Shown here: positions 43,465-54,144 of the stretch, one piece after another | Layout of the letters: each line of letters opens with the position of its first letter | How positions within the stretch are numbered: position 1 is the first letter of the stretch | NCBI GenBank assembly: GCA_013416485.1 | Contig: JACCEO010000008.1 | Span: 1 to 64,000 of the forward strand | Source: Alcaligenaceae bacterium | GTDB taxonomy: Bacteria > Pseudomonadota > Gammaproteobacteria > Burkholderiales > Burkholderiaceae_B | Direction: 5' to 3' | DNA length: 64,000 nt | The notes under the pieces: model-generated | What the model was told of the DNA's origin: nothing | The model's database searches: none | Seen by the model: only the letters and a program-made list of their open reading frames with translations | Position numbers and translations under genes: made by a program

Positions 43465-44295
43465 GTCTGGGCAAGCAGGCAAGGCGCGCTTATGCGCCGA
43501 TGCATGCCAATGCTTAGCAATAATCTGGAATGCCGCTAAGGGGATTGCTTTGCCCTCTAGGAAGTCGTCTATCTGTTCGTAGCTGACTCCAAAGGCTTCC
43601 TCGTCGGGACGCAAAGGGGCCAAAGATTCTAGATCCGCGGTAGGCACTTTATACGCCAATTCCTGGCACGCCCCCAACGCTAGCGCCAAGGCCCTGACAC
43701 GGCGTTTGTTCAGGCCTGTTAAGGGCGTGACGTCGGCGGCGCCATCACCAAACTTCGTAAAAAATCCCATTAACGCTTCTGCTGCTTGGTCAGTACCTAT
43801 GACCAAGCCACCTTTGGCACCCGCTGCCGCATACTGCATGATCATGCGCTGTCTGGCTTTGATATTTCCTACTAAGAAATCTTGCTGGGCCGCATCACGA
43901 AAAGCCAATCCAGATACCAGCAGGCTATCTAAGCTGGCATCGACAGCAGGCTTGATATTCACCACCAGGCATTCATCTGGCTGTATTGCTTCCAAACAAG
44001 CCAAGGCGTCGGCCTCATCTGACTGTTGACCATAGGGCAGGCGCATGGCAACAAAACGAGCCTGATGGCCACGCTTACGTAATTGTTCTACTGCACGCTG
44101 CGCCAACTGCCCACCCAACAGGGAATCCACCCCGCCACTAATCCCCAAGACCAGGGTTTTCATACGAGTGGTCAGCAAATAATTCACCAGGAAATCCACA
44201 CGACGGGTAATTTCAACATCAACGTCGAAGTCATCGGCAACTTGCAGGGTGCTTATGATCTGGCGCTGCAGTGCAGCTTGGTCTGGGGTCAACAC
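43453..44295 (-). CDS. nadE: Ammonia-dependent NAD(+) synthetase
   Basis: The 280-residue protein is the short, ammonia-dependent form without a glutaminase domain. The PP-loop SGGVDS lies at 53-58. The conserved GTDQAAEALMGFFTKFGDGAADVTPL segment binds deamido-NAD and ATP. It makes NAD from nicotinic acid adenine dinucleotide, the last step of NAD biosynthesis. The reading frame ends inside the end of the convergent CitE-type gene. Confidence 0.94.
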   Translation of the reverse strand: MLTPDQAALQRQIISTLQVADDFDVDVEITRRVDFLVNYLLTTRMKTLVLGISGGVDSLLGGQLAQRAVEQLRKRGHQARFVAMRLPYGQQSDEADALACLEAIQPDECLVVNIKPAVDASLDSLLVSGLAFRDAAQQDFLVGNIKARQRMIMQYAAAGAKGGLVIGTDQAAEALMGFFTKFGDGAADVTPLTGLNKRRVRALALALGACQELAYKVPTADLESLAPLRPDEEAFGVSYEQIDDFLEGKAIPLAAFQIIAKHWHASAHKRALPACPDLLV

Positions 44296-44436
44296 GTATA
44301 TATCCTTTTTAGTGAAGAAATCAGGGTAATTAAATAGCAGACTATGCTATGGTAAACCCGCGTGGGCCCGTACAGGAAACTTTCGTCCTGTGCAATGACT
44401 GCCTGTTGAACTTCTTTTCTTTTAGCGCTTCGTCTT

Positions 44437-45633
44437 ATGCCCTCCGCCTTCCTAGTACTTGCAGCAACCCTGACTGTTCAATCGCTGGTAGCAATGGCCT
44501 TGCTCACATTACCTGTGGTTGCCCCTACCGTTGCTGATGCCCTAGGCACTACCGCCGCCTATGTCGGCGTGTATGTTGCCATTTGCTATTTGGGTGCCAT
44601 GACGGCCAGCGTTGCTGCTGGCGCAGCGGTACGACGTTATGGTGCTATACGTCTTAGCCAAGTCGGTTTGTTGCTATGCTCGGTGGGGTTGGTACTGTGC
44701 ACCATAGAATCCTTGCCTGCGATCGCTGCTGGGGCCTTGCTAATCGGCCTAGGCTACGGCCCCATTACACCGTCAAGCTCACACCTGCTGGCTCGCACCA
44801 CTCCTACCCAGCATATGTCCTTGGTATTTTCTATTAAACAAACCGGTGTACCTTTGGGCGGTGTGCTAGCAGGACTAATTGTGCCAGGCTTGGCCATCTG
44901 GACCAGTTGGCAAACCGCCTTTTTGGCAGTGGCCTTAGCGAACCTGCTGTGCGCCATCGCCATACAACCACTATGCCGTACCCTAGATAGCGACAAAAAC
45001 GCGCAGCAAAAAATGTCGTTTGGTAGCGGCCTCATCGGACCGCTACGTATGGTCTTTAGCCATCGCGGTCTAACCACCTTAGCATTGGTGTCATTCTTAT
45101 TTTCCATCGCACAACTGTCAGTAGTAACCTACCTGGTTACTTTTCTGCACAATGACCTGGCCATTAGCCTGATTACCGCTGGCTTTATACTGGCTGTGGC
45201 ACAAACGGCGGGCGTGGTTGGGCGCATGCTTTGGGGCTGGATATCAGATCGCTATCTGGGGGCGACTCGCACACTAGGGGTGCTGGCAATATTAATTGCC
45301 GTGTGTGCAGCGCTTACGCCATTGCTGAAATACACAGATAGCCATATCCCAGTCATGATCCTGCTCGCCATCCTGGGTGCCAGCGCCATAGGCTGGAATG
45401 GTGTCTACCTTGCCGAAGTGGCACGCCAGGCACCTGCTGGCCAAGCCAGCGTAGCTACCGGCGGTACATTAGCCATGACATTTTCTGGGGTAGTGGTAGG
45501 CCCGCCCCTGTTTGGGATGGTTGCCGAATTCACAGGCAGCTACGGTGTGGCCTATGCCACCCTGATACTGCCTGCAATGCTGTCATTGTATTTACTGTAT
45601 AAAAACCGCACAGCCTTTTTGCCGCCCGTCTGA
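44437..45633 (+). CDS. MFS transporter, CynX/NimT-like
   Basis: The 398-residue protein has 12 membrane helices. The first is LTVQSLVAMALLTLPVVAPTVADALG, and then come LARTTPTQHMSLVFSIKQTGVPLGGVLAG and GRMLWGWISDRYLG. The KQTGVPLG segment is typical of CynX/NimT-type and related exporters. Substrate unknown. A small hairpin (ACAGGA/TCCTGT) at about 44373-44392 lies in its leader, and no clear Shine-Dalgarno is seen before the ATG. Confidence 0.85.
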   Translation: MPSAFLVLAATLTVQSLVAMALLTLPVVAPTVADALGTTAAYVGVYVAICYLGAMTASVAAGAAVRRYGAIRLSQVGLLLCSVGLVLCTIESLPAIAAGALLIGLGYGPITPSSSHLLARTTPTQHMSLVFSIKQTGVPLGGVLAGLIVPGLAIWTSWQTAFLAVALANLLCAIAIQPLCRTLDSDKNAQQKMSFGSGLIGPLRMVFSHRGLTTLALVSFLFSIAQLSVVTYLVTFLHNDLAISLITAGFILAVAQTAGVVGRMLWGWISDRYLGATRTLGVLAILIAVCAALTPLLKYTDSHIPVMILLAILGASAIGWNGVYLAEVARQAPAGQASVATGGTLAMTFSGVVVGPPLFGMVAEFTGSYGVAYATLILPAMLSLYLLYKNRTAFLPPV

Positions 45634-45664
45634 ACTTGTCAGTTGGGCGGCGGTACAACCTAGC

Positions 45665-47350
45665 TTAGAAGTTGTCCAGTACCGCACCGGTACTAGCGGT
45701 TGATGCGTTAAAAGCAAACTTGGCTTGAACACCACGGGTATAACGTGGTGCTGGGGCCTGCCACTTGTCCAGACGCGCAGCAATAACGTCATCAGCAACG
45801 TTCAGCTGCAGCAACAACGCGTGGGCATCTATGGTGATGGAATCGCCTTCTTCAACCAGCGCGATACAACCACCCACAGCGGCTTCAGGGGCCACATGCC
45901 CAACGACCATACCCCAGGTACCACCAGAGAAACGACCGTCGGTAATTAGGCCTACAGAATCACCCAGACCTGCGCCTATCAGGGCACCAGTAGGCGCCAG
46001 CATTTCTGGCATACCAGGACCACCCTTGGGGCCTAAGTAACGTAGAACCATCACGTCACCGGCAACAATTTTACCAGCCAAGATAGCTTCTAAAGCGGAC
46101 TGTTCGTCGTCGAACACCCGTGCAGGACCCGTCATTACAGGGTTTTTAAGGCCAGTAATTTTTGCCACTGCGCCTTCAGGAGATAAGTTGCCCTTCAAGA
46201 TGGCCAAATGGCCTTCTTTGTACAACGCCTTCTCGATAGGCAAGATGATGTTTTGATCTGCTGATGGCGTATCGGGGATATCCTTCAAGACCTCGGCCAT
46301 CGTCTGACCTGTAATAGTGATGCATTCGCCATTCAACAAACCTGCATTCAACAGAATCTTCATGACCTGTGGAATGCCGCCTGCTTTGTGCAGATCGACA
46401 GCCAGGTAGTCGCCGCTAGGCTTCATGTTGCAAAATACGGGTACGCGTTTACGCATACGTTCGAAGTCATCTATCGTCCATTCGACCTCGGCAGCATGGG
46501 CAATGGCCAAAATGTGCAATACGGCGTTGGTAGATCCGCCAGTAGCCATCACCACAGCCACGGCGTTTTCCAGGGAAGCACGTGTCACGATATCGCGTGG
46601 TTTCAGGTCAGCATGTATCGCTTTGATCAATACACGGGCTGACTCTGCTGCAGAATCAATTTTTTCCTGATGCACGTTAGCCATAGTCGATGAGTACGGC
46701 AGGCTCATGCCCAGGGCTTCAAAAGCCGAGCTCATGGTGTTGGCGGTATACATACCCCCGCAAGAACCGCTACACGGTATAGCGTGCCTTTCAATTTCTT
46801 TGAGATCGTGGTCAGACATACGACCCGCTGCGTTTTCGCCCACCGCTTCAAACACGCTAACAATGTTCAGGTCTTTACCTTGGTAACGACCTGGCAAAAT
46901 GGTGCCACCGTAAACATAGATAGAAGGCACGTTACTGCGCAGCATACCCATCATGCCGCCCGGCATATTTTTGTCGCAGCCACCGATAACAACTACGCCA
47001 TCCATCCATTGGCCTTGTACACAGGTTTCCACACAGTCAGCAATGACTTCACGTGATACCAGCGAGTACTTCATACCTTCGGTACCCATCGCCATGCCAT
47101 CAGACACCGTGGGTGTGCCAAACATTTGCGGATTACCGCCGGTTTCTTTGATGGCTACCGCCACAGCATCGGCCAATGGCTGCAAACCACTGTTACAAGG
47201 CGTAATGGTACTTTGGCCATTAGCAATACCCACCATAGGCAGGTCAAAGTCAGCTTCTTGGTAACCCAAGGCGTAATACATAGAGCGGTTAGGTGCGCGG
47301 GCAGCGCCCTGAGTAATATGTGCAGAACGCAAACGGCGTGGCGTAGACAT
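45665..47350 (-). CDS. ilvD: Dihydroxy-acid dehydratase
   Basis: The 561-residue protein is the IlvD/Edd family. It has iron-sulfur cysteines in [10 protein letters not shown] and [14 protein letters not shown], an earlier cysteine in ITPCNSG, and the ending [20 protein letters not shown]. It dehydrates dihydroxy-isovalerate and dihydroxy-methylvalerate in valine/isoleucine synthesis. The length matches the 560-residue betaproteobacterial form rather than the 616-residue enteric one. Confidence 0.95.
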   Translation of the reverse strand: MSTPRRLRSAHITQGAARAPNRSMYYALGYQEADFDLPMVGIANGQSTITPCNSGLQPLADAVAVAIKETGGNPQMFGTPTVSDGMAMGTEGMKYSLVSREVIADCVETCVQGQWMDGVVVIGGCDKNMPGGMMGMLRSNVPSIYVYGGTILPGRYQGKDLNIVSVFEAVGENAAGRMSDHDLKEIERHAIPCSGSCGGMYTANTMSSAFEALGMSLPYSSTMANVHQEKIDSAAESARVLIKAIHADLKPRDIVTRASLENAVAVVMATGGSTNAVLHILAIAHAAEVEWTIDDFERMRKRVPVFCNMKPSGDYLAVDLHKAGGIPQVMKILLNAGLLNGECITITGQTMAEVLKDIPDTPSADQNIILPIEKALYKEGHLAILKGNLSPEGAVAKITGLKNPVMTGPARVFDDEQSALEAILAGKIVAGDVMVLRYLGPKGGPGMPEMLAPTGALIGAGLGDSVGLITDGRFSGGTWGMVVGHVAPEAAVGGCIALVEEGDSITIDAHALLLQLNVADDVIAARLDKWQAPAPRYTRGVQAKFAFNASTASTGAVLDNF

Positions 47351-47551
47351 GCGGTTTCCTTTGTAAAGTTTGTGCTAGCCGATACTAAAAACAGGCAATA
47401 CCTTACAGTGTACTGCGAGCCTGTCGTGTCATCATAATTTTGTACGGAAAATCACCATACAGGACTGAATCAGTACCACTTTTTACAGCAAAGCAGAAAA
47501 CTTGATATACATCATGGTGAACACTGAACAGGCATCGCTATCATCACGTTT

Positions 47552-47986
47552 ATGACCTACCCTTTACTCCTAACAACGCACCTACTGGCGGCCTTTGTAT
47601 TCATAGGCACCGTGTTTTTTGAAGTCATCATGCTGGAAGGCATACGTCAACATGTGCCACGAGAGGCCATGAGCGCGGTAGAACGCGCCATTGGCGCCAG
47701 GGCCAGGCGGATTATGCCGTGGGTATTACTACTGCTCTACAGTGCCGGTATAGGCATGGCTTGGTATCACCGTGCAGCACTGACCCATCCAACCAGCAGT
47801 GCATTCAGCTTGTTGCTGACCTTGAAAATTGTCCTGGCCACCAGTGTTTTCGTGCATTTTCTGACCGCCATGACCATGCTGCGCAAGCGCACCATGACGG
47901 GACGCCGCTCGAAAATCATACATATCAGTATTTTCTGCCATGTGATTGCCATCGTGTTATTGGCCAAACTCATGTTCTACGCCTGA
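47552..47986 (+). CDS. CopD-like four-helix membrane protein
   Basis: The 144-residue protein has four membrane helices: about 4-26, 50-70, 82-104 and 122-142. Conserved-looking histidines lie at the ends of helices 1 and 3 (TTHLLAAF, FVHFLTAM) and the fourth (IFCHVIAI), a pattern seen in CopD/b-type cytochrome-like small membrane proteins. Copper or haem binding is inference. It precedes ppc by 61 bases. Confidence 0.65.
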   Translation: MTYPLLLTTHLLAAFVFIGTVFFEVIMLEGIRQHVPREAMSAVERAIGARARRIMPWVLLLLYSAGIGMAWYHRAALTHPTSSAFSLLLTLKIVLATSVFVHFLTAMTMLRKRTMTGRRSKIIHISIFCHVIAIVLLAKLMFYA

Positions 47987-48047
47987 CAGTTCACCTGACT
48001 CAGTGTTAATGTAAGGGTTTTCCAAAATAAATCTGATCGGAGACATC

Positions 48048-50912
48048 GTGAGTCAGTCTGAAGCACTTGCCAGCCAACCTATTTCGTCCCTACGTACCGA
48101 TATCCGGCTTCTGGGCAAAACCCTAGGTGAAGTCATACACGAATTTGAGGGCAAGGCAACCTACGATGTCATCGAAAAATTACGTCGCGCCGCCGTTAAG
48201 TTCCGTCGCGAAGGTAATATCGAAGATAGCCAGATCCTAGAAGAACAAATCAAGCGTTTAGCGGATCGCGAAGCCAACTCTATGGCACGCGCTTTCAGTT
48301 ACTTCCTGCACCTGTCCAATATTGCCGAAGACCAAGACCAGAACCGCCGTCAGCGTCAGCAAGAACTAACCGCCACTTCGCCTTTGCTGGGTAGCTTGAA
48401 ATACGCCCTGGAACGACTAAATAGCCAAGGCGTCAGCAATCAAGAAATACACGACTATTTGCAAGACGCCTGCATCGTTCCCGTCCTGACGGCTCACCCC
48501 ACCGAAGTGCAACGCAAAAGTACGTTAGACCTGCACCGCGAAATTTCGCGCCAGTTAAGCCTAAGCAACCAAACGCTAACCCCCTACGAAGAGCAGCATA
48601 TGCTACAGCGCCTGACTGGGCTGGTTGCCACCTTGTGGCAAACGCGCATGCTGCGCAAGCAAAAGCTAACCGTACTTGACGAAATTGACAACGCCTTAAG
48701 CTATTACAACAGCACTTTCCTAACCACCCTACCCAGACTATGCCAAGACGTAGGCGGCCATTTACACGGCCCAGGAAAAACCATTTTTGATATCAACACC
48801 CAAGCTATGCCGCCCTTTTTACGTATGGGCAGCTGGATAGGTGGTGATCGTGACGGCAACCCCAACGTAGATGCATCTACCCTGGAACAAGCCTTGTTGC
48901 GCCAGTCCACACGGGCCTTACAATTTTATCTGCAAGAAATCAAAGAACTGGGCACAGAAATTTCTATCGCTGCATCGTTGGGTGCAGCCAGTCCTGAACT
49001 GTTGGCGTTGGCTCAGGCCAGTCGCGACCCTTCGCCCCATCGCATTAGCGAACCTTACCGCCGCGCATTCATACATATTTATGCCAGAGTGGCAGCAACC
49101 GCTATTAAACTGACCGGGAAAAAATTGGCGCTGCGTCCTACCTATGATGCCCCGCCTTACGACTCACCCGACGCTTTCCAAAGCGACCTGCGTATCGTTG
49201 CCGATTCACTGGACAACCACCACGGCAGCCTAATTAGCCAATTACGCCTAAGTAGCTTGCTACAAGCGGTGAGTATTTTTGGTTTCCACTTGGCCACCGT
49301 CGATTTACGCCAAAGCTCTGATGTTCACGAACGCGTATTGACAGAACTTTTCCACGCCGCCGAAATCGAATTTAACGGTCAGCCCGTGGTGTACAAGGAT
49401 TTGTCTGAAAATGACAAGGTCAGCCTATTACGCCGTGAAATTCGTCAGGCTAGGCCCATCGCTTCGCCTTGGTTAAACTATTCAGAAGAAACTGAAAAAG
49501 AATTAGCCATACTGCGCATGGCAGCCAGCTTACGCCACACCTATGGCACAGCGGCTATCTCTCAGGCCATAGTCTCGCATACAGAAACCCTAAGCGATCT
49601 GCTGGAAGTGCTGTTGCTACAGCAAGAAACTGGTTTAATCACACCTAATACCCAAAACGATAACGGTGCCATACCAGCAGGCCTGATGGTAGTGCCCCTG
49701 TTTGAAACCATCCCTGACTTAGAGCGCGGCCCCGACATCATGGCGCGCTGGCTAGACATGCCTGAAGTGGCCGCACGAGTTCGCCAAACCCAAGGTGGTA
49801 TCCAAGAAGTCATGCTGGGCTATTCTGACAGCAACAAAGACGGCGGCTACCTGACATCCAACTGGTCCTTGTACCAGGCCGAGCGCCAACTGGTTGATGT
49901 CTTCCTAGAACGCAAATTCCGTTTACGCTTATTCCATGGTCGTGGCGGTTCGGTAGGACGTGGCGGCGGTTCTAGCTATGACGCTATCCTGGCCCAACCA
50001 CCAGGCACCGTGAATGGCCAAATTCGCCTGACTGAACAAGGTGAAGTCATACAAACCAAGTACAAAGACGCTGAAGTCGGCCGCTCGCACCTAGAGCTAT
50101 TTGTCACTGCTACGCTGCAAGCTAGCCTAACGCCCAACCCAACGGCATCAAAAACAGAAGACGACAACATGGCCCGCTTTGGCAGCGCTTTGGCGTTTAT
50201 GTCCGATGTCGCCCAAGCCAGCTACCGTGACTTGGTGTACGGCACCCCCGGTTTTGATGACTATTTCTTTGCATCTACCCCTATTCTTGAAATTGCAGGT
50301 CTGAATATAGGCTCTCGTCCCGCAGCGCGGCGCAATAGTCAAAAAATTGAAGACCTGCGTGCTATACCCTGGGGATTTTCCTGGGCCCAATGCCGCCTGT
50401 TACTAACTGGCTGGTACGGCGTAGGTACTGCTCTGCACCGCTATGTGCAAGAAGGTTGCCCTGACAGCCCCACGACACCCGAACTGCGCTTGGCCGAATT
50501 ACGCGATATGGCAAATGCCTGGCCTTTCTTCAAGACTTTGCTGTCCAATATGGAACAAGTACTGGCCAAAACCGACCTGGACATTGCCGGGCACTACGCC
50601 AGTCTGGTCGCTGACCAAACGCTGCGCACCACAGTTTTCAACCATATCAAGCAAGAGTTTGCGCTTACGCTAGATATGTTCAAACAGGTCACACAAACAG
50701 AATTGCTGGAACGCGATCCCTTACTGAAAGCCGCTCTAAGCGAACGCTTTGCGTATATCGATCCGCTGAATCACCTGCAGGTTGAACTATTACGTCGCCA
50801 TCGTGCTGCCAGCAAACTAAACACGACAAACGACGAAACCGAAAGCAGTAGCCAGCGTGCCATCCACATGACCATTAACGGTATTGCCGCCGGCCTACGC
50901 AACTCAGGTTAA
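48048..50912 (+). CDS. ppc: Phosphoenolpyruvate carboxylase
   Basis: The 954-residue enzyme has the catalytic histidine His150 in [39 protein letters not shown] and the bicarbonate loop [13 protein letters not shown] (629-641), and ends with the conserved NG after [13 protein letters not shown]. It carboxylates PEP to oxaloacetate to refill the TCA cycle. The start is GTG 48048 with a GGAG site. It follows the CopD-like gene and precedes a TauE exporter by 22 bases. Confidence 0.96.
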   Translation: MSQSEALASQPISSLRTDIRLLGKTLGEVIHEFEGKATYDVIEKLRRAAVKFRREGNIEDSQILEEQIKRLADREANSMARAFSYFLHLSNIAEDQDQNRRQRQQELTATSPLLGSLKYALERLNSQGVSNQEIHDYLQDACIVPVLTAHPTEVQRKSTLDLHREISRQLSLSNQTLTPYEEQHMLQRLTGLVATLWQTRMLRKQKLTVLDEIDNALSYYNSTFLTTLPRLCQDVGGHLHGPGKTIFDINTQAMPPFLRMGSWIGGDRDGNPNVDASTLEQALLRQSTRALQFYLQEIKELGTEISIAASLGAASPELLALAQASRDPSPHRISEPYRRAFIHIYARVAATAIKLTGKKLALRPTYDAPPYDSPDAFQSDLRIVADSLDNHHGSLISQLRLSSLLQAVSIFGFHLATVDLRQSSDVHERVLTELFHAAEIEFNGQPVVYKDLSENDKVSLLRREIRQARPIASPWLNYSEETEKELAILRMAASLRHTYGTAAISQAIVSHTETLSDLLEVLLLQQETGLITPNTQNDNGAIPAGLMVVPLFETIPDLERGPDIMARWLDMPEVAARVRQTQGGIQEVMLGYSDSNKDGGYLTSNWSLYQAERQLVDVFLERKFRLRLFHGRGGSVGRGGGSSYDAILAQPPGTVNGQIRLTEQGEVIQTKYKDAEVGRSHLELFVTATLQASLTPNPTASKTEDDNMARFGSALAFMSDVAQASYRDLVYGTPGFDDYFFASTPILEIAGLNIGSRPAARRNSQKIEDLRAIPWGFSWAQCRLLLTGWYGVGTALHRYVQEGCPDSPTTPELRLAELRDMANAWPFFKTLLSNMEQVLAKTDLDIAGHYASLVADQTLRTTVFNHIKQEFALTLDMFKQVTQTELLERDPLLKAALSERFAYIDPLNHLQVELLRRHRAASKLNTTNDETESSSQRAIHMTINGIAAGLRNSG

Positions 50913-50934
50913 GCAGTAGTCACCAAGGAAAAAG

Positions 50935-51750
50935 ATGTTGACCGCCTGCCTACTGGGATCACTCACAGGACTTATTTTGGGCTTAACCGGTGCAGGTGGC
51001 GGCATCCTCGCGGTGCCAGCCCTAACCATAGGACTGGGTTTTAGCATGACACTTGCCACACCCATTGCCCTGATCGCAGTGGGTATGGCTGCGTTTACCG
51101 GCGCCTTAGACGGCCTATACAAACACCAGGTGCGCTATAAGGCGGCGTTGTTTATGGCTGCCACAGGTAGTCTAACCGCCGGGCTAGGTTTGCAACTTGC
51201 ACAGCTAGTCCCTGAAACCATACTGGCCAGTATATTTTCCCTAGTAATGCTGTGGGTAGCCTTACGTATGTATAGGCAAAGCCAGCCCAACCGGGCTGGT
51301 GCTATACCAAACAGCGCGGTCCTCAGCAAACCATGCACCCTAAACCCGGCTACCGGTAAGCTACATTGGACACGACCCTGCACAGCCACCCTGGCTGGTA
51401 TAGGTGCCTTAACAGGTCTGACTGCAGGGATGCTAGGCGTAGGTGGCGGCTTTATTATTGTGCCCGCCTTCAAACGCTATACCAACCTGAGCATGCACAG
51501 CATTATCGCGACATCTCTGATGGTGATTGCCCTAATATCAGCTCTGACTGCAGCACACAGCATGTGGCAAGGTACCACCATACCCGCGCTAGGCTGGTAT
51601 TTTGCTGTTGCTGCCATTGCAGGCATGATACTAGGGCGGATACTGGCACCACACCTACCTGCAAGCGTCCTACAAAAGGGTTTCGCCCTGGTGACCATAG
51701 TGGTGGCTGGCGTACTTATCACTCGGACCTGGATGCCAGCCTTGACGTAA
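50935..51750 (+). CDS. TauE/SafE-family sulfite/anion exporter
   Basis: The 271-residue membrane protein has about eight helices in two repeats. Each repeat opens with the TauE/SafE glycine motif: LTGAGGGILAVPAL near residue 20 and LGVGGGFIIVPAF near residue 170. The family exports sulfite, sulfoacetate or other small anions. A 25-residue polar insert lies between the repeats. It starts 22 bases after ppc. Confidence 0.9.
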   Translation: MLTACLLGSLTGLILGLTGAGGGILAVPALTIGLGFSMTLATPIALIAVGMAAFTGALDGLYKHQVRYKAALFMAATGSLTAGLGLQLAQLVPETILASIFSLVMLWVALRMYRQSQPNRAGAIPNSAVLSKPCTLNPATGKLHWTRPCTATLAGIGALTGLTAGMLGVGGGFIIVPAFKRYTNLSMHSIIATSLMVIALISALTAAHSMWQGTTIPALGWYFAVAAIAGMILGRILAPHLPASVLQKGFALVTIVVAGVLITRTWMPALT

Positions 51751-51803
51751 ACCCTAGCTAGAACGTCAAGTTATGAAAACCTAATACCAAAAACATACTT
51801 CTA

Positions 51804-54056
51804 ATGGTAAAAGGAGTAACAGTCCGGCCACTTATATACGCTGGGCATCAGCGCCACAAGTTTATGATCCACACTTACGCATCCAATACGTCTAGAAAAA
51901 CCATGACTACCCTAGTCCTGGTTCTGGCCTTGTTGTATGCCATCACCGGGCAAGCCAACCTGGTTATCCTACAGGCCCAATACATCTACTCCACGGCTCT
52001 GTTCATACCCGAGGGCATCGCCTTGGCAGTGGCCTTACGCTTTGGCCCCAAGGTATGGCCTGGTGTTTTTCTGGGACAATTGGCCCTGGGTCTATTTAAC
52101 GATCTTCCCTTATCTGCTTCCATAGCCGTAGCCAGCGTCAACAGTATAGAAATTGCCCTGGGCGCCTTCCTATTTTCACGTTTGAAAGCCAACCCTGCTT
52201 TATTAAGTCTACGTGACCTAGCCATACTATTAGGCTTGATATGGTTAGTATTGCAGCCCTTTAGTGCCACTTTAGGCCTTTGGTCCATGCGTACATACGG
52301 GGATCTTAGTGCAGCCAACTATATGCCCAGCTTATGGGTGGACTGGTGGTTTGGTAATGCCTTGGGCCAAAGCATTATTGCCCCCCTATTACTAAGCATC
52401 TATTACCAGCGCCATACTGACAAATGGCGCCTGTCCGAGCTGCTGCCTATTGCCCTGATACTGGCAGCCTTGTGTTGGGTCATGTTAATAGAAATCCCAC
52501 ATGCCAGTGCCGCCCTGCCATTTGCAGTACTGGCCCCCATATTGGTGGTGATCGCCATACGCTACGGCATAGGTCCAGGCTGCGCTGCGACCTTTCTGGT
52601 AGCCAGCACTACCGTTGTTGCTGTCTATTTTTCACTGATATTCCAGCATCAGGCGCCAGCCATATCCATCAGGGATCTAAATATTTTCCTAGTGGGTATC
52701 GTACCCACTGTGCAGGCCGTTGCCATATTATCGCGTCAGCAACTACTGTCTGCTCGCACCTTAACGGCCATAGAGCGCCAGTATCAACGTCTGTTTGAGC
52801 AAGCTCCAGTACTTGTTAACGCCTTTGACCGACAAGGAAAATGCATGCTTTGGAATGACGAATGCGTCAAAGTGTTTGGCTATGAGCGTGACTATATTCT
52901 TAATCATCCGGATCCACTGTGCCTACTGTACCCTGACCCCCAACATCGTCATACAGTGATCCACGGCTTACCAAACGGCTTGGATAAATCCACATTTACT
53001 GAATGGAACCCCTTACACAAAGACGGGCACCATTTAACCACCCTGTGGACCAACATCACCATGCCCGATGGCATACTGTTTAATGTAGGAATAGACATTA
53101 CCGACAGACGCCAAAATGAAGCCCGCTTACGCATTGCTGCCAGTGTCTTCGAGCACAGTTACGATGGTATTTTCATCATAGACCTTGATAGAAAAATTAC
53201 CGATGTCAATCCAGTAGGTGCGAGTCTGCTAGGCTACCAGCCACAAGATCTGATTGGACAAGCACTGGCAACGTACAGACCACGTCGGTATTCTGAAAAA
53301 TTTTATCAAGAGGTATGGGCTAGCGTGGCCAGCAGCGACACTTGGCACGGCGAAGTCTGGATGCAACACCGCCTGAATGGAAAACGCTCTTTGAACACTA
53401 CCGTGTTTACTGTGCGCGATTCGAATCTACGCATATTGCGTTATGTTGTGGTGTTCACTGACATTAGCGAGCTTAAAGCGAAAGAAGCCGAATTACAGCG
53501 CATGGCACACTTTGATTCACTAACCGGCTTACCTAATCGTTATCTACTAAGCGATAGACTTCAGCAAGGCATAATCAATGCCAAGCGTAGCGGTACGCTA
53601 CTGGCAGTATGTTATATGGATTTAGATGGCTTCAAGCACATCAACGACACATTAGGGCACGATGCTGGTGATGCCGTGCTGGTAGAAGTGGCGAATCGAA
53701 TCCGTACAGCATTACGACGAAAGGATACCGTGGCACGCCTAGGTGGTGATGAACTTGCCTTATTACTGACCAACTTAGCTCATCCTATTGACTGCTGCGA
53801 AGTACTGGATCGTGTACTGGACAGCATTAAACAGCCCATCACCTTGCCTGATGGTTTATTAGGCAAGGTGACCGCCAGCATAGGTGTCAGCTTCTTTCAT
53901 TATGATGGCGACAGTTTTGACGTGCTATTTAGCAAAGCCGATACGGCGATGTACGAAGCCAAACGAACAGGTAAAAACCGCTACATTTTTTATGACAGCC
54001 AGTTATTAAATCATGGCATCGCCATTGCGGCGCGCCAAGCGCAAATCACGAACTAA
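51804..54056 (+). CDS. MASE1-PAS-PAS-GGDEF diguanylate cyclase
   Basis: The N-terminal part (to about residue 315) holds eight or so membrane helices of a MASE1 sensor. Two PAS domains follow (about 325-430 and 443-560) and then a GGDEF domain (about 570-735). The active loop reads GGDEL (647-651), and an I-site RRKD lies at 638-641, five residues upstream. It would make c-di-GMP in response to an envelope signal, if GGDEL is tolerated. The start is uncertain: ATG 51804, 51864 or 51903, none with a good ribosome site. No EAL domain is present. The last 51 bases are antisense to a small transporter subunit gene. Confidence 0.88.
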   Translation: MVKGVTVRPLIYAGHQRHKFMIHTYASNTSRKTMTTLVLVLALLYAITGQANLVILQAQYIYSTALFIPEGIALAVALRFGPKVWPGVFLGQLALGLFNDLPLSASIAVASVNSIEIALGAFLFSRLKANPALLSLRDLAILLGLIWLVLQPFSATLGLWSMRTYGDLSAANYMPSLWVDWWFGNALGQSIIAPLLLSIYYQRHTDKWRLSELLPIALILAALCWVMLIEIPHASAALPFAVLAPILVVIAIRYGIGPGCAATFLVASTTVVAVYFSLIFQHQAPAISIRDLNIFLVGIVPTVQAVAILSRQQLLSARTLTAIERQYQRLFEQAPVLVNAFDRQGKCMLWNDECVKVFGYERDYILNHPDPLCLLYPDPQHRHTVIHGLPNGLDKSTFTEWNPLHKDGHHLTTLWTNITMPDGILFNVGIDITDRRQNEARLRIAASVFEHSYDGIFIIDLDRKITDVNPVGASLLGYQPQDLIGQALATYRPRRYSEKFYQEVWASVASSDTWHGEVWMQHRLNGKRSLNTTVFTVRDSNLRILRYVVVFTDISELKAKEAELQRMAHFDSLTGLPNRYLLSDRLQQGIINAKRSGTLLAVCYMDLDGFKHINDTLGHDAGDAVLVEVANRIRTALRRKDTVARLGGDELALLLTNLAHPIDCCEVLDRVLDSIKQPITLPDGLLGKVTASIGVSFFHYDGDSFDVLFSKADTAMYEAKRTGKNRYIFYDSQLLNHGIAIAARQAQITN

Positions 54057-54134
54057 CGCCACCACTAGTACCAGCATCACAGCTGCTGAAATAACTGGCC
54101 AAATCAATATATATGTTGTTAACAATACAGACAT
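54006..54134 (-). CDS. 42-residue membrane small subunit of the adjacent symporter
   Basis: A 42-residue frame starts at ATG 54132-54134 with a strong AAGGAG ribosome site that overlaps the stop of the sodium:solute symporter gene. The gap between the two genes is 10 bases, so translation is coupled. The peptide has one membrane helix (LLTTYILIWPVISAAVMLVL) and a basic tail (RDLRLARRNG), matching the small transporter subunit family known to follow SSS symporters. It would sit beside the symporter in the inner membrane. Its 3' end runs antisense through the last 51 bases of the diguanylate cyclase gene. It falls below common gene-length cut-offs. Confidence 0.8.
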   Translation of the reverse strand: MSVLLTTYILIWPVISAAVMLVLVVALVRDLRLARRNGDAMI

Positions 54135-54144
54135 TACTTACTCC

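Noticed and set aside
44373-44436. Hairpin ahead of the MFS gene considered as a riboswitch
   Set aside because: Only one short stem (ACAGGA/TCCTGT) is present and no conserved aptamer sequence could be recognised.
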